A DNA stretch of 64,000 bases, taken from contig CP099846.1 of NCBI GenBank assembly GCA_030062745.1, forward strand, positions 29,223,201 to 29,287,200, in the 5' to 3' direction. Each line of letters begins with the position of its first letter. The first letter of the stretch is position 1. The notes under the pieces are model-generated. The model was given only the letters and a program-made list of their open reading frames with translations. It did no database searches and was not told the DNA's origin. A program made the translations under genes and the position numbers. Origin of the DNA: Capitulum mitella (lineage: Eukaryota > Arthropoda > Thecostraca > Pollicipedomorpha > Pollicipedidae). Shown here piece after piece: positions 1 through 11,831 of the stretch.

Positions 1-115
1 GCTCGTCGACCACCGAAAACCGGACCACGGCGGCGATTCACTGAACCTGACCACGCCAGAGATCCCCTGATCCAGACCACGACAGAAACTCACTGAACCC
101 GACCATGGCGGCCAC
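1..115. repeat. 26-bp tandem repeat, degenerate
   Basis: The heptamer GACCACG (GACCATG in the last copy) starts at 23, 49, 75 and 101, an exact 26-bp spacing. The bases between are diverged but related (tcactgaacc / tcccctgatcc). The array probably continues off the left edge. Open frames through it come from the repeat and are not taken as genes. Confidence 0.75.
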
Positions 116-185
116 TTCCTGAACGGCGGCGTAGAGAGCGGCTGGCCTGACGACGCTGGCCAGTCGCCAACGCGGCCCGTCCAAC

Positions 186-520
186 ACCCAGCCTGAACCA
201 GGCCCGGAACCCGGCGAGACGGTCCAGCACCCAGCCTGAACCAGGCCCGGAACCCGGCGAGACGGTCCAGCACCCAGCCTGAACCAGGCCCGGAGCCCGG
301 AGAGACGGTCCAGCACCCAGCCTGAACCAGGCCCGGAGCCCGGCGAGACGGTCCAGCACCCAGCCTGAACCAGGCCCGACACCCACCGAGACGGTCCAAC
401 ACCCAGTCTGAACCATGCCCGGCACAGACCGAGACGGTCCTACACCCCGCCTGGATCACGGGCGGCATTCACCGCGACGGTCCGAAGACCTAGCCTGGAT
501 CGGGCCCAGCGCGCACAGCG
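186..520. repeat. 43-bp tandem repeat, about 7-8 copies
   Basis: The word GCCTGAACCAGGCCCGG recurs at 191, 234, 277, 320 and 363, a constant 43-bp period. Diverged copies start at 406, 449 and 493. The central copies are nearly identical and the right-hand ones decay, as expected from recent homogenisation in the middle of an array. The 43-bp length is not a multiple of three, so all three frames read through as Pro/Gly/Trp-rich repeats. These are not taken as genes. Confidence 0.85.
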
Positions 521-3500
521 ACCCGTTGGACGCCCCCAGCAAATGACCCCACATGAATCGCACCCGAGCCTTCCGGCTGCGGCTCGACCCCATTCACGTG
601 GCAGACGAACACCGATGCCGGGCCACACGGGCCGGGCACGAGACGGACACGGCGAGCAAGCGCAAACACGCGCTCGCCGGGGCGGTCCACGACAGCGGTG
701 TCTGGGGCAACAGGACGCTGTTGTTGCCCGCGAGTTCACGTCATTCCTCGCACCGCGCCGGCTGACTCCAGTCCGTCTGACCAACGGTGCAGCGGGGCAC
801 TGCGCTGGCCCTAAACTGCGGCCGCCAGCGCGGTCCCATTTCACGGTAATAATGAACTCCGCTGCTGCGACCGAGAGTGCGACCAAGACTCGTCACTCAG
901 CCGTTCTGGCCATACTGAAAAAGGAACATCATGAAACCTACCTCGAGAACGCATTCCGCAAGACAACGCCCCAGCTCGAGCCGAGCAGATGGCTGCGGCT
1001 GGGAGGTCAAAACGCTGCCACGACATCAGGTGTTCAAAGACCGCACCGAAAGACAGGACATCTCACATTGCTTTGGTAGACAGAGCCGGCATGAACTTCA
1101 CTTGTTTGTTTAGCACTGTTTTGGTGGCGATAGCTTCTACAGATTTTCCCTGCCTTTCATAACGCGAATGGCGCTTTGAAATATTGCAGAAGTTCGCTTA
1201 CTGGTAATGGACTCCACCATCAATCATATGCTAATTAAACTTTCTGAAGGAAATGGCAGTGCACTCCACCAAGAGCAGAGCCAAGTAGATGGGTGCAAGA
1301 AGTGCAAAAACGCATGCAATTCACCAAACACCTACGAACTCCGCCAAAGACTCGCTTCTGATTACTGCCTGCTCGGAGCGTGCCTCAGGTGCCATTTCAA
1401 ACGCTCGGATTGGAATGAAGGCATGACTGCTCGCGGATGCCCAGCTTCACGTTGCTGGGATCACTTGGTGTATCTTCTGACTTCAGAAGCAATTAGGGAC
1501 CGGGAAGGGACGACTTTCCACGCTAGAACCGCCGGAACCGAAGACAGACCTAGCCCGCAGCCAAACAGTACTCGGTTACCAACAACGGTCAGTAATGAAT
1601 TGTAACAAACAAAGATTACATCAATCCCGACAGGGAAGAAAATCGTAACGAAGCACTGACAGCAGGTGCATCACCTAAATTTCATTCCGAGAGATATGCC
1701 AAAGAGGCTTCAAACTGGTAAGTAAACAAAGACGCCTTGTAAAAAGAAGAAAAATCCCACACCAAAGTCTCCAAGGAAAGCTGGAAGTTCCTCCAAGGAG
1801 ATTGTCCCCCGCTCCTTTACCAAATGACGACGACTCTACCGGATAGCACCGATATCTGATATCGCAAAACCTATCTGTCGCAGCGCCATCGAGGAATGCA
1901 GCGCCGTCGGTCCACACGTCACCGGACGTACCAATGAACGCGCACAACCACCTCATGTACGGCAATATCCGGCCTGCCCTCCGTTACCGCGGCGTCAGGC
2001 CAATAATTTCGACAGCGGGGCAGCCGGACGGCCCCCAGCGTCTAGACGCCAAGCTCCCGGCGCGGCCAGAAAGATCAATATGGAAAACCGAAACCATTCA
2101 CCCAGCAGCCGCGCTCCCCGCCTCCGCCCAGCACCCTGATGAAGCCAAGACGAAGCCCATCGACGAGGACGAGGCTCGCCACGTGACGTCACGACCGAAA
2201 CATTGGCAGAGCTCTGCAGGACGGCCGCCGACGGCCGCGGCAAATCGATGCACACTCGGCGATGCCAGATCATTACAAGGACCCGACGCCGAGCGTCCCG
2301 CAAAAACGCCCGGCTCGTCGCAAGAAACAGGCCGAATCAAGGCCAACTGCACTGGCGCAGCGCGTATTTCCCGTAGTAAGACGGCACGGCGCAGCCCCGG
2401 TACGACGCCTAGTTCGAGACCAGCCAAAAAAAAGGGAGCCGGCGACGGACGGGCGAGCGACAGCCCGCTGCGACCCGGCGTCGGCCACGGCCGACCGCCG
2501 CCGCAGCCCGACAGCCACGCGGAGACGTGCCGACTCCGCGCCGCAATCAATGGCGCCGCCGGCATCCCAGGTCAGTGACCTTGAGCCGCCGCTGCCGATC
2601 AGCTGACTGTCGCCGAGCGGGCGAGGCCGCTGGCGCTCCGTGCTGCGCTGTCTGTCCGGCGCGGCCCGACCACCCTCTGTCGTCCGCACTCGTGAGCCAA
2701 TGCAGACCCCTTCGATACTCTAACTACGACAGCAAACTGTCTCGCGTCGCTGTTTTTTTTTTGCTCCAATTTATCCTGTTGTTGTCCCCCTATCTCTTTT
2801 ATTTATTAATTTATTTATTCATATCTTTCCCTACGTCTCCCTGTTACATTCTCCCTGCTTTGTCCGCCCTAATTGCCATCGCTTTGATCTTCTCGGCATT
2901 GCAGCGTACTCATCAGTGCGACGAATCAAATGCAGATTATGAGAAGACACGATACACAATCTTCATTGTGGACCTATTCAAGAGCTGGAAATGGATAATG
3001 ACGAAAAACTGCAAAAAATGGCCATTAACAAGAGAACGTGATGGAGGCAAAGGCCGAAAAACCTATCTAGCGAGCAAAAACAGCCAGGTCAGACAGCCGA
3101 GTCTCGGGCGTCGCGACTTCGGTGGAAATCGGCAGCCCGAAAGGAAATGAGATTCGTGACGAATATCACAATGCCGTCAAACGTCTTTCTTGGAAACGTC
3201 TTTACGTCGTTGATGCCCTAAACAACTCTTAGAGAACTTGAACGTTAGCGCAACCAATAGTGCAACGGGACGTTGGAACGGTTAACTGACCACCTCTGCC
3301 CTATGGTCAGAGGTTTCAAGTACTGTATTCCAAACTGCCCGATGATGAGACAAGAATCTCTTCAAACTAAAACCAAGGGCGATTTTATTTCAAAAGCATC
3401 GAAATGCGAAGTCTGACAAGATAATCCCCGTGTTTGCAATCAAATGGCATAGTTCTAAGTCCTCATTTTAACCTCCGTCCCGCTTACGATAATCCTGACT

Positions 3501-4280
3501 ACGCCACTGCCTGTAACCGTAACAACGGCGAGTCACCGAGTCTTTCCATTTCTCAAACGATCTGAACTAATTCTGTCAATTACAGCAGCACACGACACGG
3601 GCCGTTCTCCGCCGCCACGTGCACCGGGATCCACTCGCTGCGGGCAGGCACAGTCTGCCGTACTGCCATTCCCAGCTGGCGCCACCACGGCCAGACGCGG
3701 AGACCGAGGCCGAGCCGCCGTACAGTCAACGCCACAGCTCCCAACGTGAGGCTGCGCCATCTGTCTCCGTAGCGGACATGCCTTTCTCGACGTCGTTACA
3801 GCTCCAGGCCGCGCGAAAAGAACTGCGCAGAATTTGCATGGGACTGTCGCAGCCTTCTGCATGAGGAACTGGATAGATTAAACGCCGAATGGAAGCTTAG
3901 CAAAGTACATGAGACCTTGACTGTGCCCTTCAAAGCTGCGCAAAAAATACAATCACAGGATGTTTGTGTATGGTCACTGTCGCACATATCCCACATCCAC
4001 GACACATACAAGATTAGCATGCTTAACATCATATCTGTTCCTGGTTGTGTACTGCTTTCTACTGGGTAATCTGCCATACGGGAAGAGAACCATGCAAACA
4101 ATCTGCGTCGCCTTGACAGCTTGTCTGCCAAATGTGCGCAGTTAATGTGCAAAGGGGTGCTGAAAATTGACACCGATGCGCTGTTCTGCAACGCAGTTGC
4201 ACCGCAGAGAAAAAACAAAGGGATACTTAGCGCCCCTTCACACCCCCTCCTCCCCCACCTACTGCCAAGTCGCGGGTTAA
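521..4280. other. No recognisable gene; GC-rich patch at about 2000-2700
   Basis: Frames of up to 214 codons occur at 1934-2578, but several frames on both strands are open at once. That is the signature of GC-rich, CpG-rich DNA rather than of one coding frame. No domain or splice-bounded exon was recognised. A T-rich tract follows at 2750-2830. The CpG-rich patch could be a promoter or a 5' exon of an unseen gene, but nothing in the sequence decides this. Confidence 0.5.
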
Positions 4281-4327
4281 CCAAACAAACCTGACAAACA
4301 AACAAACCAAACAAACCAAACAAACCT
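4281..4327. repeat. (AAAC)n / (CAAAC)n simple repeat
   Basis: The stretch is a run of ccaaacaaac-type units with small interruptions. The apparent minus-strand reading frame across it is repeat-derived. Confidence 0.8.
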
Positions 4328-7243
4328 GGCGTATGTAATCCTCGGCTTTCATCGCTTGGTTACTGCTAATAAGGGCGTTTTCACACAAGTTACCTACGTA
4401 GGTGATTGGCACACTAAGCCAATAAACGTATGCCAATATAAACCCAAGCAATTCGTACGCTGAATTTCCGCCGGTTAATTTATGCAGCAGAAATATCTTC
4501 TCTTGATCTGAAAGTACTTATTACGGTAACGTAAAACGTCCTAATAAAACCTGTCATTGCGTTTTCTGCACAATCCGCATGCATGTTCCAAAATACAAGG
4601 TGTATGTGTCTCCCCGTAACGAAAAAGGATAACAAAACCTATGACTGGACTTTCCGCACAATTCGCAGACATGCCTTTAAATGCACAATGCACCTGTCTC
4701 CCTGCAGTCTCCAAAAATCTTCATCTAACTAGGAATGTTACGTCATAACACCTAGTGTTACTACTCAGCAATGTTTCCAGCTTCAGTAAAATTGCGCTTA
4801 CGGAACACGTATGTGTGCATCTGCTGCTTAGGACGCGTCAACGTCATGTGTTATTTTTGCTTCTTCGAAACTACGCAATTAGCTCATAGCTCTATCCCCT
4901 TATTACTACTCGCAGAGTACGTTGTCTGACTGAGCTATCGCTTGAGACTATGGACAGTATATTTGCTAAGAAACACGTACTAAGTGCGAGCATCAACTGC
5001 TGACATAAAATGCCGTAATGGACAAGCCACGGGGCAGTCCTTGTCCAGTCGCGCCGAGTAAAGGATAAAAACGAATCATAAGCATCTGTCCACGGATTTT
5101 CAGCTATTTCTAACTGAAACGTAAAACAACTGATTTATATTTTTTTAATTCATTTTTTATTTTTAACGGACAGGAACTGCGGGAATGTGCTTCAAAATCA
5201 ACTGGAAACCTTTTTCACTCTTCACATGTGTCTTCCAACCATTCTTCAGCTTTCCCAGTTCGCCGGCTGCCCTTCAAGCTCAGTAATTCGGTAGACTACA
5301 CTGCTCGTCTCTTCCGATTTCAGCAGAAACCTTCTACCGTCAAATAATGTTCCAAACGAGCCCAAACGTCAGCAGATGTCACTTCGCCTTCTCGGAGAAT
5401 GCCTCTGACATCAAAATAAGTTAGTTCTTGATTCTCAAATACTGCAGACGCCTTAACATTTCATCGATTTAGCACACCATTAAAAGCTTGAAGTAAAAAG
5501 AACTCACTATCCAGGCAAACCAATACCCGCCTTCCTACAACAGGCTGCAATCAGTCGGCGTAGCTCAGTATCAAATAATTGGCACTGAAAGTTCATTAAC
5601 AACTATTAACAAACGTCCATTTTCACTTCATGCGCAATGGGCTTTGCAGATTTCCAGCTTATCGGTTTAAACCATGAACTCCCGTTGTTTGTGTGACAGG
5701 ACGAATAACTTAACGAGGACGCGTAAAAATAACAACCAAGTCAGGTACTACAGCAATGTTGTACTTACGGTCCAGAGCCAACTGCGACCAGTACCACGAA
5801 CAGCATTCAATAAACACGCCATGGGTGAAGAAATGGGACAAATTTTGGAATGGGAAAATAAATTCATCGAACCCTAGAATGAGGCTTTGAAAAGGTACTT
5901 GCAGTATTCTATTTTATAAAGAAAACACAAGAACGGGTCAGGATACTGGTACAGAATTCCATACCAACGACTTCCTTTGGTATGGTAAGCTCCACACCAA
6001 AAGTACACAAAGTTACTCCCTGAAACTCAATCTTAGTCCAACTGCGGGTCAAAACTGGGCTGTCTTGAAAGGAATTTACCTGCACGCCTTGTAGACTGCA
6101 TCGCTGAAAGCGTGCCCCAGCATTTACCATCCAAAAATAACCGAAATCCACCTCGAATCCGTACTCCAAAGCTCGACCGGAAGCAGCCGTTCCACGAAAA
6201 AAAACGCTCCGAAGCCAAACTGGCCTGCCGGCGTGGAGTCGCCGACTTCATTTGGTATCGATCCGACCCCGCGCCGCGAGCGGAGACAAAACGACCGATC
6301 GCTCGGCCGTTGGAGGCCGTCCGCGCGGCCAGTCCGCGGAAACAAAGCGTGTCCTGCCAGAGAACAGCCGGCGGCGCCGCGAGCCTCTGCACGGGCCTCG
6401 CGTTCACCGCAGTGCGGCATCGCGGCGCCAGGCCTGCCACCTGTCGGAGAAAAATATAACCGCGCAACGCCGTTTCCTCAGGCTAGTTGCAGCAGTAATG
6501 CGAGGGCGGGGACGTTCGTCGGAGATTTCCCACGTACAGGCCCGACTTGTGAGCGATTCAGCATCGGCCCCGAATAGCTCAGGGCGCTGCACAATCTTGA
6601 CGTGCATCGGAATAAGCATCGATTTGCTCAAACCAGGGGCGCGGTCAGGATTTTCATCTGGGGGAGGGGCTCAGTAAGAAGTGAAGTCATACGAAAACCG
6701 CCTGCGGGAGAGACGATATGCTTCACTTAAAAGATTCCTTCTGGTCACCGGTACGGATTCCCGTCATGGAGTATGGCAAGACAGCTTGCTCGCTGCCTCC
6801 GTGCTAAACAATAAAAATACGGGCCCAAGGAGGGGCCTAAGGGCCATTTTGGCTGCGCCGGTGTTCTTAACCCGAAGTCAGGTAGAAAATTAATTGAATT
6901 AATGACAAGATATTAATAGACGACAGGCTTCCCGCGTGAACCCTGGGCCAACAGAATTATTAAAATATGTACAATCATACAAATATAGCATTTGCGTAAA
7001 AAGTCACCGAACTTTGTCACGTTGCAGGAAAAAGCACTCAGCTTTTTGGGTGCACGTATCAAAGGATGATGAGTGAAAGATCAAATGTTCCTCTCCTGAA
7101 AACCTAAACATTCGAGAATCCAGGTAATTTTGTCGATTCTGCTGCAAAACAACATTCGCTTCCGAGACCGTCAAGACTTAGAAACGGACCCGTTGCAATA
7201 GATTTCGCAGTTTACCGACTGAACTTGGAAATTATTTCCGTGA
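4328..7243. other. No recognisable gene; GC-rich patch at about 6180-6600
   Basis: Most of this stretch is AT-rich with only short frames. The patch at 6180-6600 is CpG-rich and is open in at least four frames at once, so no frame can be preferred. No motif, repeat family or splice-bounded exon was recognised. Confidence 0.45.
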
Positions 7244-7244
7244 A

Positions 7245-7287
<43 letters not shown>
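7244..7287. repeat. (TA)n microsatellite
   Basis: An uninterrupted TA dinucleotide run of about 20 units, flanked by aaata and ttaaac. Confidence 0.9.
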
Positions 7288-7290
<3 letters not shown>

Positions 7291-7299
7291 CATATATAT

Positions 7300-9344
7300 C
7301 TTCTTTAGCACTTAAAGGAGTGTCTTTTCTGGATGACTTTAAGCTTTCGATGCTTTCAGAAAGTACCTGTACGTCCGAGCAAGGATCCAAAATCCATCTG
7401 CTACTCTTCAAACTACCCTGCTGGTACCACACAAAACCACATAGCATACCACATACCACATAACCACATAATTTTAACGTCCGTTACATGGTACTGAACA
7501 GCATGAAATTGTCTAAAGCTGCCCCTAATCCTTCCAGCTTCTAAAACAAACCTACGCCTATCCACGCCCCAGAGCAAAAATGCACGTGCACGCAGTGCAA
7601 CGTTGGTTTCAAAGTGCAAATATTCATCGGCGGGAGGCGGACTCACGTCAACGTCCGAAATAACGTCACTCTCATAACGATATCGCTTTCAAAACAAATG
7701 CAAAATATTTGCCGTCACACGCCAACTCATTTCGACCGCCAGCCAGGCGATATGTGCAGCCTTTATACCTTCCACCGTTCCGTACAACGCGGCAAGGAAC
7801 CGAACAAAGCGGACGGCGGCTACCATCACCGCCGCATGGGCCTCTGTTGAACAAGGCCAGTCGGTCAATGCCCCGGCAGACCATTTTTCTGAGCGCATTC
7901 CATTTGTCCCCCGGAGCGCTGCGACTGGACGCGTACGCGACAGCTGAGCGAAATGGCGTTCGAATCAGCCAGGGGCGCACAGCCAGTGCACGGCCAGCAG
8001 CACACCGCGCGGGTGCTCACATGTCAGCACGGGCCGGGTGTGAGACACGTGATCACAAACCTGCCAACGACGAGTCGCCAACCATAGGTTTCTCGATAAG
8101 ACGCCGAGGAGTCATCAACCGTACCACTTCCGAATAAGGTCATCGGCGGACGGGCGCGGTCCTGTCGGTAACCGGAGTGGCACGCTCGGGCGCCCCACAT
8201 GTCCCCGCTCGCGACCGGCGACCTTCGGCCCGTTTCCCCTGTAACGCACGGCGCCGGCTCGGCCCAACATGGCGGCGCGGGCGCCTGGCCGGGCGGCGGC
8301 GGCCCGGCGGCGCACAGCTCCAACAGCCTGCGTCGGCCGGCAGCAACGCCTTCGACCGGGAAACCGCGGGCCGCGGCGCGGCCGCGAGAGGGAGTCACGG
8401 CCGGCCGGGGGGCGCGCGGCGGAAGCAGCAGGGCCGTTGACCTGGTGGTTCGTGGGTATCATCGGCGCCGTCGTCAGTGGGCCCGGTTTCGCAGTCGAAT
8501 TGAGCACTGTTTTCCTCAGACGTCAGTCGTGAATAGAAAACTTCCAAAACTTTCTCTGCGTGAGAATTGCTTAAAATCGAGTGTTTCCGGCCATGCTGCT
8601 GGGTGTAGTTTGCTGGCCTCTTGTCAAGACACCTTCAAGACTCGACATCATGGCAAGCCCAAACATCGGGTAGTTTATAAGAGAAAGTCGGATTTTTCTA
8701 TTCACCACAGTACAAAGTAAAAGCAGCAGAGGTGGAGTGCGTAAAAACGGACAAGCTGGTTAGCAAAGTTTCCGGGGGCGGCCATTTTGACTGCGGCCGC
8801 TTACTTCCATGTCACACCACTAGGCACTGACGCCGTTTCATCCATTTTCGGCAAGCCCCGGGTCCCCTAAATGCTTTCATATCTGAACATCGGGCACATG
8901 GACGTCCCCAGTGAAGAAGCAGCAAGAAACGCTTCTGGATCTCATCAACAATCGAGAGAAAAACGTTCATTCCATACGACTCGTGTTCAAGTGCTCAACA
9001 GCCGGTACGGGCGCACCCTATTTCTCCTACGAGACAATGCAACAAATGCAACAACAAACAAAAATTCGGTCAAACGCATCGCTACTTTGAAAACCTACCT
9101 ACAACTTACGTATAAATACAGGAGTCGAAAATTCCAGCTTCTGGCGAATATTTCCCGGAGTGTCACTTGTATTCGTTTGAGAGAGCCCTGGCCTTCCCAA
9201 AGTTCCTTTGCCCCCCCCCCCCATTTTTTGCCTGTTTTTAAGGGAAATGAGTAATAATAACGAGAACAAAGGCCGCAATAGATAAGAGATAGGCAGAAAG
9301 TAAAGAATTAAGTCTAAAGCCATGTATCTACCCATTTTCCTTCC

Positions 9345-9345
<1 letters not shown>
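7300..9345. other. No recognisable gene; CpG-rich patch at 8130-8500
   Basis: The patch at 8130-8500 is rich in CGG/GGC and contains AACATGGCGGCGCGG at about 8267, a YY1-like motif often seen near animal transcription starts. Several overlapping frames are open because the DNA is GC-rich. It could be a CpG-rich promoter or a first exon. I see no conserved protein domain and no convincing splice structure. Confidence 0.4.
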
Positions 9346-9347
<2 letters not shown>

Positions 9348-9400
<53 letters not shown>

Positions 9401-9412
9401 ATATTTATATAT
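9348..9412. repeat. (TA)n microsatellite with TTTATA interruptions
   Basis: A long TA run interrupted twice by a tttat unit. It produces a spurious Ile/Tyr-repeat frame on the minus strand. Confidence 0.9.
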
Positions 9413-11573
9413 GTACATGTATACATGGGGATAAACGCATTTTTTTTCATTTGACAGATGGCAACAAAAATTTGTAAATTTCCGGCGGTCAAAATAAAGT
9501 GAGCTAAATCCGTTCAGAAACTCACATTTAGGCTGTCGGACCCTCGGCTCGCCCCTCATTTCCAGAAATCGACATCCCAGAATATGTCATGGAAATGGCC
9601 GCACGGTGAATGCAGTGAAATTGAATGATGCGAGTAAATCCGGCACACGCTGCCAAACATTACAAACCATCATCGACATGTTTCAATTCATCATCACGAC
9701 CCAGCCCTCTCTCCGAGCAGCATACGTTGCTTCCGTAATCAGTCTATATTCACCAGGTGTGGTACAGATGGTAGATTTCTGCTACTGCGGTAAGCTGTGT
9801 TTTAACTAAGGCGAACATCATGATCACTCAACAAAGAACGGTCTGCAGAAATGTTCGGCTACGCATCGCGCACGACGAAGATTGTACGTCGGCCATGTAT
9901 ACGACGTACATGGCGGACTTACGAACTTCGTTAGAAAACTTCCGACGGCCGGGATCGATACGGTTCAAACACGCAGGGATACCGGATGTTCAATTCACTT
10001 AGGGTGTGGACTTTTCCAAAAGTTAATAAAGTTACGCCGCATGGGTTGCACACTACTATTCCAAGAATTTATGCAAAGAAATGACAAACATACAAAAACT
10101 TCCAAGCGTTGACTGGCTATCAAGCGTGTCTTTTAACTGCGTATATGAGGCCGAAATGTCACAATATGACAATATCAAACATTCCTTAGTGATGACTTCT
10201 ACTAAATAGGTGAACAATCACCCAAAGCCACTTAAAAAAAACATCCGCACAAGAACTGGGAACGACAAAACGACATTATACCCGACATGGACACTCAAGT
10301 GATCTGATGACAAACCGTGCGGCATACAGTTTCCTAAGCATAAATACTGAAACATCATTTTTCGCCGTCCGACCCATGCCCATGCCGGAATTCTAGCGCG
10401 TCGCCTCGTCTATTACAGTGTAACCCGCCGAATCAAAGTTTGGTCCCTGCGCAAGCTGAATTCAACAAACCAACACGAAAAAATGAATAGAAATGCCAAG
10501 AAACATCTCAGAATTGACGCAAGAGTGTATCAGACTGCGTGGAGACACCACGGAAGTTAAGCTGAAAGCCAGACTTGTTGGTATTTGGTTAAACCATGAA
10601 CGCGAAAATAAAGACCTGTCAAAGCTGGCTGCATACGGCACTCCAGATATTACCGGGAGTGGTCTTCAGAAATGGAGGACGCCAATGATGAAATGACAAT
10701 TTCGCTAGTTTCAATTATATTTCTTAAAAACATGTATGAAGCCGGGAACAAGACTCTTGACGACATTTTGGCCAAATGCATGAAAGACTGTGGGTAACGT
10801 GAATGATAGCTGGTGAGCTAGTACAACAGCGCACGGTTCCCCGGGTGGAGCAGCGGAAACGGCTGACAAGTTGGCACAGCGCATCCGAGGAGTTCACATA
10901 AAGCAAATAGTTATGCATTTATTCTAATGCAATAAAATGCGTAAATACACAGTATGCCATCAAATGAGCGAAATTTTAGGTCGATGAGAAGGTTTGTGAA
11001 GTACTTTGAGAATATCGCCTAGGTAACAATTTTTACGCCATGATTCTTGAAACCCATTTACAGTATTATGATTAGCTCAGCCAGAGTTCAGTGTCACCCT
11101 ACAGAACTGCCTGCTGCACCGTACCTCCGACAAAAAAAGAAATATTGAAATTAAAACCTACCTACGCCAGCAAAAGTTCAAATCGTGGTTATCGTCCCCA
11201 GGCATGACGACTAAAGACGATTAACACCACTGTTGCTGATAAGACAACCGATCCGGTTGCCAGATTGCCGTCTCAATAAAACTTGTAATTTAGTTTACGC
11301 CCAACTCTGTGACACTAGCTAAAGATGCGGTCAGTTTTCGACATCTCGATATTATTAGTACAACGTCCGGATCAGCAAAAATGGCCCCGAACGTCCCGAC
11401 ACCAAAAAGCCTTTATGCAATAATTAAACCCCATTCACGACTCGGGAATTCTGCATAAAGCCCATGCTGAGAACGAGTGTTCGGCTGCCAGCCCGAAGAA
11501 GCCAGGCCAGGCCAGGCCAGGCCGGACCGGACCGAGCCGCGTGGCCAGGCAGACGGCAGGGGTAGATGCCTAC
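9413..11573. other. No recognisable host gene
   Basis: AT-rich DNA with short frames. The only frame with any suggestive pattern is 10493-10696 (+), which has a weak SAP-like spacing and is discussed under findings. If the ARID5-type gene is read leftward, this stretch is probably its intron. Confidence 0.4.
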
Positions 11574-11831
11574 CTCGCCGTGGCACTCGAGCCGGCCGTC
11601 GGGCGTGTGCTCCGGCAGGAAGTAGAGGCGCAGGCAGGCCAGCCGCTCGCCGCTGCCGCTGTCTTCGAACACCAGCTGCAGCTCGCCCAGACACACCTGC
11701 TCCTGGCCCGACCACAACTTCACGAAGAAGAACTCGCCCAGCGCTAGTACGCGCCGCCGCCCGGCGCAGCCGAAGCTGAACGCCTTGAAGAACACATAGG
11801 AGCCGTGCTGGCCACAGGAGGTACCCACCAC
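11574..11831 (-). CDS. ARID5-type N-terminal domain, one internal exon (partial gene)
   Basis: This 258-bp exon encodes 86 residues in phase 0 at both ends. Its acceptor reads TTGCGTGCAG before codon GTG at 11831, and its donor reads GAG|GTAGGC at 11574/11573. The peptide starts VVGTSCGQHGSYVFFKAF, continues with LALGEFFFVKLW and LGELQLVFED, and ends RLYFLPEHTPDGR then HGE. From knowledge of the family, this order (glycine/cysteine/histidine start, YKAF-like, LGxFFFVK, ELQLxxE, LYFLPExTPxGR, HGE) is the N-terminal region of ARID5A/ARID5B, which lies before the ARID DNA-binding domain. Such proteins act in the nucleus as chromatin or transcription cofactors. Sequence beyond the donor degrades into GC-rich noise, which supports the splice call. 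The ARID domain and first exon were not found here and must lie beyond large introns. ARID5A and ARID5B cannot be told apart. Confidence 0.85.

Noticed and set aside
38..425. Two overlapping minus-strand frames of 111-114 codons with repeated GCWTVS / SGWVLD peptides
   Set aside because: They are translations of the 43-bp tandem repeat in different frames, not a repeat protein gene.
1934..2578. 214-codon plus-strand frame
   Set aside because: Low-complexity, Arg/Pro/Ala-rich, with equally long opposite-strand frames and no domain. Typical of CpG-rich noncoding DNA.
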